This document shows, piece by piece, positions 57,066 through 64,000 of a stretch of 64,000 nucleotides of DNA. A model generated the notes under the pieces. It saw only the letters and a list, made by a program, of their open reading frames with translations, had not been told where the DNA came from and made no database searches. The stretch is from Delphinapterus leucas (taxonomy: Eukaryota; Chordata; Mammalia; Artiodactyla; Monodontidae), in NCBI RefSeq assembly GCF_002288925.2, contig NW_022098067.1, forward strand, positions 3,253,886-3,317,885, written 5' to 3'. The translations under genes were made by a program, and so were the position numbers. How positions within the stretch are numbered: position 1 is the stretch's first letter; every line of letters begins with the position of its first letter.

Positions 57066-57870
57066 ACATTTTCAAATGATATATTTATTGCACATTATAT
57101 GGTATGAAACAACTTCAGCAATATGTGTTTTTTTGGACCTGAAATTATTAAACAGAATTACATCCAACAAAATGCAAAAGACCACATGAAAATGAAAGAA
57201 AAATATTAAGTATTATCTTCCACTTTTCAGGGAATTTGTGTGGCAAAACAGACTTTCAGGTGTTACCTCAGGATAGGAAATTTAGTCCTGGCTGTGGCCT
57301 AAGACTCTGAAATTCATTGTTATAGAGATAATGAATGAGGCTATTGCTCAATTAAGTAATTTAATAACTTTAATGGGAATGTGGAGATAGGATTGATTAG
57401 AAATGGACTGGGGGAAAGGAAAGGAGTTTCACCAAATTCTTTAAAAGTGAGAGAAATTTTTAAGACTTCATGAAATGAGAATTTTCTAAAATACCCAAAA
57501 AATGGAAGAATGACCTTTTTTGCATATCATGTTAAAATTATATTTTTCAATTTATCTCTGTTCCTATAAATATGCCATTTTAGATTTAACTCTACTGTCT
57601 CAGATAATACAGATTACTAGTATACTATAATTTGTGCCTTGTTAAATAAATGTAATTTAGCTTCTTGAGCAAAACTAAATTAATATAATCCCTTAAAGGT
57701 AAGAATCATCTGAACTATGAAGTCAGCTTCTTGACTTTATAAATTCTAAGACAGGTTAAGAAAATATTGACTTTACAATGTTTGTCAGAATTATTCCTTT
57801 AATATAGCATAGTAAAAAAAAGAATAATGTATTAGAATACAGTTGTCCACTTGAGAAGTATATAAAATGA
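57066..57870. other. Unrecognised AT-rich intergenic sequence
   Basis: 800 bp with nothing recognised. Confidence 0.4.
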
Positions 57871-57991
57871 TTTTTTTTTTTTTTGCCACACCACATGGCT
57901 TGTAGGATCTTAGTTTCCTGATGAGGGATTGAACCCTGGTCTTGGCAGTGAAAGTGTGGTGTCTTAACCACTAGACCACCAAGGAATTCCC
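57871..57991 (-). mobile_element. tRNA-derived SINE, short older copy, antisense
   Basis: T run at 57871-57884, then 'gccacaccacatggcttgta', 'gggattgaaccctggtcttg', 'cttaaccactagaccacca' and the tRNA head 'aaggaattcccc'. About 120 bp: only the tRNA part plus tail, from an older Cetruminantia subfamily than the gggcttccc copies. Confidence 0.85.
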
Positions 57992-58735
57992 CAAAACTCT
58001 ATTATCATTTTGTCCCCTGGAATTCATAGGCTACCCACTTGACTCTAGAGAGGGTTATTTTTTTCAGCAGCCTATCACATTGCTCATGATCTCTGGGAAA
58101 CATGCTGCCTTACAATGGGCAATTATGACTGTCATATTTCTCCCCACGAGGATAACTCTGGAATAGCCAGGGAAGCCAAGAATTCAAGGAAAGAGTAGAA
58201 TTCCATGAGCAGCTTGATGATTTTATTACCTATTAGTCCCCCAGGATTTAATTTTCAGCTCAGGAGAGTATTCTCAGGTTTTTTCATTGAATTGTCACCT
58301 GAAGATTTTGTTTCAGGAAACAGTTCACAAAAGCAAACTAAAAATTGAGTTTCTTTTTGGATCATCTGTAAAGCACATTTCTAAATGATGAAAAGCAGTT
58401 GTGGCTTTATGATGACATCTTCCCCAAACTCATGATCTCTGTAAGATATTTCATATATATAAGTAACAAAGTATTAGAGAAAATAATAGCATGTATTTTA
58501 AATTCTGATATTTTTTCATTAGGAAGCTTTTTGATAATTCATTATATTACCCATTTCTGTTGATTTATTAACTTTTTTTCCCTCTCACTCTAAAAGTAAT
58601 CTATACTTAATAAATGTGTTTTGGAAATTCAAAAAGTCACTCACACAAATTCCTTGGCATTTTGGTCAATTTTTTTTAGGTTCTTTCTCTTTCTCTCTGT
58701 ATAAGCACACACACAGAGACATGCATTTAGATTTA
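57992..58735. other. Unrecognised intergenic sequence
   Basis: Nothing recognised apart from a short CT/AC-rich patch near 58682-58715. Confidence 0.4.
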
Positions 58736-58963
58736 TATCTTGGTAAATACCTATTGACATAAATAAGAGCACATATTTTTCATTGACATAACATTGGTTT
58801 ACAACATTATATAAGTTTTGTGTATACACATTATATTTTGACTTCTGTATACTCTATGGCATGCTCTCATTACCAAAATTTTAGCTTCCATCTGTCACCA
58901 TAAATTTGATTCCCTTTACCTACTACTCTCATAACCACTACTGTGTTCTCTGTATCTATGTGC

Positions 58964-59010
58964 TTTTTTGTTTGTTTTGTTTTGCTTTTTTTGTTTGTTT
59001 TGTTTTGCTT
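58964..59010 (+). repeat. Tandem duplication of a TTTGTTTGTTTTG unit
   Basis: Two copies of ttgtttgttttgttttgctt in a row, inside the L1 3' UTR. Slippage product. Confidence 0.85.
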
Positions 59011-60675
59011 CTTTGCTTCTTTATTTATTTTTATATTCCACAAATGAGTGAAATCATACACTATTTGTTTTTCTCTGTCTGACTTATTTTACTGATCATG
59101 ATACCCTCAAGTTTCATCCATGTTGTTGCAAATGGCAATATTTCATCACGTTTTATCATGGCAGGGTAGAGTTCCATTGCATATATATACTGCATCTTCT
59201 TTATCCATCCATCCATCAACGGGCACTTAGGTTGCTTCCATATCTTGACTACTGTAAATAATTCTGTGATGAACATAACTGCATATATCTTTGTGAATTA
59301 GTGTTTTCATATCCTTTGAATAAATAACAAGTGGAATAGATGGATCTTATGGTAGTTCTATTCTTAATTTTTAAAGTAATTTTCATACTGCTTTTCATAG
59401 TGGTTGTACCAATTTACATTCCCACTAACAGTGTATGAGGATTCTCTTTTCTTCATATTCTAACACTTGTTATTTCTTGTCTTTTTTTTTTTATAATAGC
59501 CATTCTAATTGACATGTGGTGATATCTCATTGTGGCTTTGATTTTTTTAAATATATATGTCTGTTAACCATCTGTATGCCTTCTTTGGAAAAATGTCTAT
59601 TCAGCTTTTCTGCCCTTATATGAATTGGGATTTTTTGTTGTTGTTGAGTTGAATGAGTTCTTTATATATTTTGGATATTAACCCTTTATCAAATATATAA
59701 TTTGAAAATATTTTCTCCCATTTATTAGGCTGTCTTTTCTTTTTGTTCATGGTTTCTGTTGCTGTGCAGAAACGTTTTAGTTCAATGAAACCCCATTTGT
59801 TTATTTTTGCTTTTGCTTCCCTTTCCTGAGGAGACATATCCAGAAAGATACTGCTAAGACCAATGTCAGAGAGTGCACTATTTCTGTTTTCTTCTAGGAG
59901 TTTATGCTTTCAGGTTGTACATTCAAGTCTTTAATCTATTTTTAGTTGATTTTTTGTATATGGTGTGAGATAGTGGTCTAGTGTCATTCTTTTGAATGTA
60001 GCTGTCTAGTTTTCCCAATACTATTGAAGAGACTATACTTTCTCCACTGTATGTTCTTTGCTCTTCTGTCATAAATTAATTGTCCATGTAAGTGTTGGTT
60101 TATTTCTGCACTCTCGTTTTTGTTTCATTAATCTACATGTTTGTTTTTCTGCCTGTAGCATGAAATTTTGATTACTATAGCTTTGTAATATAGTTTGATA
60201 TCAGGGACTGCAATATATCCAACTTTCTCAGGATTGTTTTGGCTATACAGTGTCTTTTGTGATTCCATATAAAGTTTAGGATGTTTGTTCTATATCTGTG
60301 AAAAATGTTGTGGGGATTTCAATAGGGATGGCATTGAATCTGTAGATTGCTATTTGGACATTTTAGCAATGTTAATGCTTCCAATCCATGAGCACAAAAT
60401 ATCTTTCCATTTCTTTGTGTCTTCTTCAATTTCCTTCAACAATGTTTTATAGTTTTCTAAGTATAGGTCTTTTACTTCCTTGGTTAGATTTATTTCTAGG
60501 TATTTTATTCTTCTTTTTTATTGCAATTTAAAATGGGATTATTTTCTTAATTTCCCCTTCTGCTAGTTCATTGTTAGTGTGTAAAAACACAATGAATTTT
60601 TGTATATTGATTTTGTACCCTGCAACTTTATTGCATTAGTTTATTATTTTTGATAGTTTTTGGTAGAGTCTTTAC

Positions 60676-60677
<2 letters not shown>

Positions 60678-60714
<37 letters not shown>
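60678..60714. repeat. (TA)n microsatellite within L1 ORF2
   Basis: About 17 ta units inserted or expanded between the codons for the RT active-site region and the downstream 'gagtcttta' sequence. Confidence 0.96.
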
Positions 60715-60718
<4 letters not shown>

Positions 60719-60860
60719 CATGTTAACTGCAAATAGTGACAGTTTTAATTTTCAAATTTGGATGCCTTTTATTCCTCTTTCTTGTCTAATTGCTCTTGAT
60801 AAGACTGTATTGAATAGGAATGTTGAGAGCAGGTTCCTTGTCTTGAAGACCATAACATTT

Positions 60861-61929
60861 TTGTACTAAATGTACAATATTATGTCCTGTACTTTCCATT
60901 TAATATTATATCAACATACCTTCTACATTATTATATACAAAGAATGAAATATTTAATATTCCTCTGAGTAGGTACATTTTAGATTTCTTAGCATTCCACC
61001 AAAAAATTGGAAATATAGATTATTTTCAGTTTTTCATGATGTTCATAATGTTCTATTCCTAATGTTTTTTTATGGACTATTACTATGAGTGAAAATCTGT
61101 GTATCAATATCTGATATTAGATTTATGATCTTATGAGCAATACATGAGAATATCTTTTTATTTCATTTTTTGCAGCATTTACTGTCTTAAAAATATTCCT
61201 TAATTTAAATGGTGAAAAAATACATTAATATCTTAAATTTGTAATTCTGGTAATACAAAAGGAAATTAATATTTTTCTATAATTTTAAGTCTATTTTATT
61301 TATCCTTTTGTGAATTTTGCATTTATTCCTGTTATCCATTTATATATTGGAATTTGAGTTTGGTTTTTTTTACAATTCAAATGTTCTGTCTGTTCCTCTT
61401 TTTATAGATAATAATATTATCATTTAGTTCTTTGAAATAAACCTATAAAAAATTTTAGCAGCTAATTGTACCTTTTGCTTTTTTCATTTACTTCAGATAT
61501 ATTCTTACTTTGTTTTTGCTCATTACAGCACCATTTTAATCAAACATTGTAAAGAATTTCAGTTTTTTATGAGAGTGAAATATGTTTATCTCATCCTTCA
61601 TAATATTCCTTTACTTCTAAACTTAGGAATCTTTCTCTTCTTCAAAGGTTTGATCACTATTCATATATATGTGTAGATATCACTTATATATTTATGGTTT
61701 GATTTTCATAGAATTTAACTTTTAAATCCATTTGAGATATATTTTAGCCTTTAGCGTAAAAAATATTTAAAAGTATTTTCCACTCAGTTTGACTAATTGT
61801 CTTAACAATATGGGAGATTCATTTAAAGTTAACAGTTATATAGAGTGCATGTGTGTAGTGTATTTTTTTTTTTAATAAATTGCTTTAGAGAGCAGCCTCT
61901 GATGAAGAATTGAATGGGTTGCATCTCTT
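60861..61929. other. Unrecognised AT-rich intergenic sequence
   Basis: About 1.07 kb, strongly AT-rich, with nothing recognised. Confidence 0.4.
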
Positions 61930-62080
61930 CCCCATCACTCTCTAGTTTGGAAATAATTGTTTTATAAGCTCTTTTCTCAAATTTCTCATCTATAAAAAAG
62001 GGGAGGATAATAATAGCTCCTCTGACAAATTGTTCTATAAAGGATTGAGTTAAAATTCATGTTTAACAATTACCCATGAC
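61930..62080 (+). repeat. MIR SINE remnant
   Basis: 'caaatttctcatctataaaa' and 'ataataatagctcctctgac' followed by 'aaggattgagttaaaattca' form the MIRb 3' half. Confidence 0.7.
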
Positions 62081-62400
62081 CAGACAGTTCTTGTTATTAT
62101 TTACTCTGCTTTGATGAAATGTTTTACTAGTTTTTATGGTCAGTGTAATTATAAGGATTTTTATAGTTGTATAATGTCTTTTCTAAGACATTATATTTGG
62201 TTAAAATAACTTTGAAAATATTTGTAAAATGTCTGAACTAAACCTTATCCAGCTAAATATTTTGATTGCACAGTACTAGCTACAAAACACATGCTCAAGG
62301 ACGAGGGGAAGATGGCGGAAGAGTAAGACGCGAAGATCACCTTCCTCCCCACAGATACACCAGAAATACATCTACACGTGGAACAACTCCTACAGAACAC

Positions 62401-62811
62401 CTATTGAACACTGGCAGAAGACCTCAGACCTCCCAAAAGGCAAGAAACTCCCCACGTACTTGGGTAGGGCAAAAGAAAAAAGAATAAACAGAGACAAAAA
62501 GATAGGGACGGGACCTGCACCAGTGGGAAGGAGCTGTGAAGGAGGAAAGGTTTCCACACACTAGGAAGCCCCTTCATGGGCAGAGACTGTGGGTGGCAGA
62601 GGGGGAAAGCTTTGGAGCCACAGAGGAGAGCACAGCAACAGGGGTGCAGAGGGCAAAGTGGAGAGATTCCCGCACAGAGGATCGGTGCCGACTGGCACTC
62701 ACCAGCCCAAGAGGCTTGTCTGCTCACCTGCCAGGGTGGGCAGGGCTGGAAGCTGAGGCTTGGGCTTCGGTCAGAGTGCAGGGAGAGGACTGGTGTTGGC
62801 AGCATGAACAC
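62401..62811 (-). other. Antisense open frame in L1 5' UTR, 136 codons
   Basis: Met to stop, ending ...LLGGLRSSASVQ, aligning with the 110-codon frame at 49885-50217 of the older L1. Cys/Pro/Ser-rich with a hydrophobic stretch 'LSFCLCLFFFLL'. If translated it could be a small membrane-associated peptide, but the hydrophobicity simply reflects antisense of an A-rich strand. A sense frame of 139 codons (62536-62955) overlaps it, so at most one of the two is likely to mean anything. Confidence 0.35.
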
Positions 62812-63473
62812 AGCCTGCAGGGGGTTTGTGCACCACGGCTAGCCGGGAAGGAGTCCAGGGAAAAGTCTGGACCTGCCCAAGAGGCAAGAGACTTTTTCTT
62901 CCCTCTTTGTTTCCTGGTGCGCAATGAGAGGGGATTAAGAACGCTGCTTAAATGATCTCCAGAGACAAGCGTGAGCTGCGGCTAAAAACGTGGACCCCAG
63001 AGATGGGCATGAGACACTAAGGCTGCTGCTGCTGCCACCAAGAAGCCTGTGTGTGAACACAGGTCACTATCCACACCCCTCTTCCAGGGATCCAGTGCGG
63101 CCCACCACTGCCAGGGTCCCGGGATCCAGGGACAACTTCCCCAGGAGAGCTCATGGCCCACCTCAGGCTGGTGCAACGTCACGCCAGCCTCTGCTGCTGC
63201 AGGCTCGCCCTGCGCCCCATGCCCCTCCCTCCTGCTGGCTTGAGTGAGCCAGAGTACCCGAGGCAGCTGCTCCTTTAACCCTGTCCTGTCTGAGCAATGA
63301 AGAGACGCCCTTTGGTGACCTACACGCAGAGGCGGGGCCAAATCCAAAGCTGAGCCCCTGGGAGCTGTGAGAACAAAGAATAGAAAGGGAAATCTCTCCC
63401 AGCAGCCTCAGGAGCAGCGGATTAAAGCTCCACAATCAGCTTGATGTACCCTGCATCTATGGAATACATGTAT

Positions 63474-63506
63474 AGACAACGAATCATCCCAAATTGAGGA
63501 GGCGGA
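63474..63506 (+). repeat. First copy of a 33-bp segment repeated in the L1 5' UTR
   Basis: agacaacgaatcatcccaaa... matches 63745-63777 at 29 of 33 positions. The 50954-50987 segment of the older L1 is the equivalent single copy. Confidence 0.9.
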
Positions 63507-63703
63507 CTTTGAGATCAAGATTTATGATTTTTTCCCCTTTTCCTCTTTTTGTGAATGTGTATGTGTATGCTTCTGTGTGAGATTTTGTCTGTATAGCTTT
63601 GATTCCACCAGTTGTCCTAGCATTCTATCCGTCCTTTTTCTTTTACATTTTATTTTCTTTATAATTATATTTTAATTTAATTATTTTATTTTATTTTACT
63701 TTA

Positions 63704-63738
63704 TCTTCTTTCTTTCTTTCTTTCTTTCTTTCCTTCCA
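63704..63738 (+). repeat. (TTTC)n microsatellite in L1 5' UTR
   Basis: About seven tttc units, ending in ttccttccat. Confidence 0.95.
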
Positions 63739-63744
63739 TCCTTT

Positions 63745-63777
63745 AGACAATGAACTATCCCAAATTGAGGAGGTGGA
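63745..63777 (+). repeat. Second copy of the 33-bp L1 5' UTR segment
   Basis: Identical in layout to 63474-63506 with four substitutions (all C/T). It directly abuts the poly-T of the antisense L1. Confidence 0.9.
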
Positions 63778-64000
63778 TTTTTTTTTAAACATCTTTATTG
63801 GGGTATAATTGCTTTACGATGGTGTGTTAGTTTCTGCTTTATAACAAAGTGAATCAGTTATACATATACATATGTTCCCATATGTCCTACCTCTTGCGTC
63901 TCCCTCCCTCCCACTCTCCCTATCCCACCTCTCCAAGCTGTCACAAAGCACCAAGCTAACATCCCTGTGCCATGCGGCTGCTTCCCACTAGCTATCTACC
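63778..64000 (-). mobile_element. L1 3' end, antisense, continues past the window
   Basis: T run then 'aaacatctttattggggtat', 'gctttacgatggtgtgttag', 'ctatcccacctctccaagct' and on to the window end. It is the 3' UTR of a cetacean-type L1 inserted in the opposite direction. Its 5' limit and right duplication lie outside. Confidence 0.93.

Larger units (their letters stand above)
58740..60860 (-). mobile_element. Older L1 (L1MA-like), antisense, 5'-truncated
   Basis: Antisense 3' UTR from 'taacattggtttacaacatt', then ORF2: 'gcaaatggcaatatttcatc', 'gttccattgcatatatatac', 'tcccactaacagtgtatgag', 'gcattgaatctgtagattgc', ending near 'gttgagagcaggttccttgt'. It is more diverged than the other L1s, so older. 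The RT box near 60720-60735 encodes F-A-V-N in place of F-A-D-D. ORF2 debris is open at 59061-59276 and 59616-59837. A (TA)n has expanded next to the active-site codons. Confidence 0.85.
62299..63777 (+). mobile_element. Younger L1 5' UTR, sense, interrupted
   Basis: Starts ggacgaggggaagatggcgg. Co-linear with the 5' UTR at 49780 but with many CpGs retained (gacgcgaagatc near 62328, gatcggtgccgac near 62680), where the older copy has TG/CA. It is therefore younger. It reaches the T-rich/TTTC section and then shows a second copy of an upstream segment (63745-63777) before an antisense L1 3' end begins at 63778. The coding part, if any, lies beyond the window. Confidence 0.9.

Noticed and set aside
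63745..63777. Second 33-bp copy considered as a target-site duplication of the antisense L1
   Set aside because: Both copies lie on the same side of the insertion and differ at four positions. A target-site duplication should flank the insertion and be shorter.

Overview
The window reads as ordinary non-coding DNA from a mammal, almost certainly a cetacean. The lineage call rests on repeats. There are many copies of a tRNA-Glu-derived SINE whose 5' end reads gggcttccctggtggc(g/a)ca, the CHR family shared by whales, hippos and ruminants, mostly in a short form that I associate with toothed whales. There are also L1 elements with the artiodactyl/cetacean 3' end (…actccaataaa + A tail) and a GC-rich 5' UTR. 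Old mammalian repeats (MIR, L2, MLT1, MLT2, MER5-like, L1M) fill much of the rest. I found no exon, no host protein-coding gene and no structural RNA gene, and no prokaryotic, phage or CRISPR-like system. Every long open frame that I could identify is L1 reverse-transcriptase debris, a SINE read through, or L1 5' UTR.

Layout. 1-5.5 kb: unique sequence with two MIRs, an L1M remnant, two short SINEs and a (GT)n. 5.5-11.6 kb: one antisense L1 reaching its 5' end, with an internal deletion, a SINE inserted in ORF2 and a second, sense L1 inserted in ORF1; that inner L1 carries a hairpin. 12-21 kb: L2, MIR, a MER5-like element with an internal (TATC)n, an antisense 2-kb L1 with a SINE inside it, and MLT1/LTR remnants. 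22-24.2 kb: a sense 5'-truncated L1. 24.4-34 kb: L2, L1M, MER5 and MIR remnants in AT-rich unique DNA. 34-39 kb: an old L1M ORF2 hit by three SINEs and a short L1, and carrying a minisatellite. 39.4-41.7 kb: an L1 with the twin-priming inversion. 42-49.7 kb: L2, MLT2, MLT1 and unique DNA. 49.78-57.05 kb: a near-full-length but dead sense L1 flanked by target-site duplications. 58.7-60.9 kb: an older antisense L1. 62.3-63.8 kb: the CpG-rich 5' UTR of a younger sense L1, interrupted by the antisense 3' end of another L1 that runs off the window.

Functionally the window is a record of retrotransposition. L1 supplied the machinery (ORF2 endonuclease/reverse transcriptase), SINEs used it, and target-site duplications at many junctions allow the insertions to be ordered. 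No L1 copy here is intact. The most unusual items are a long antisense open frame kept in two diverged L1 5' UTRs, a 21-bp-arm hairpin that looks like a template-switch event, a clean twin-priming inversion, and a locally duplicated L1 5' UTR segment.
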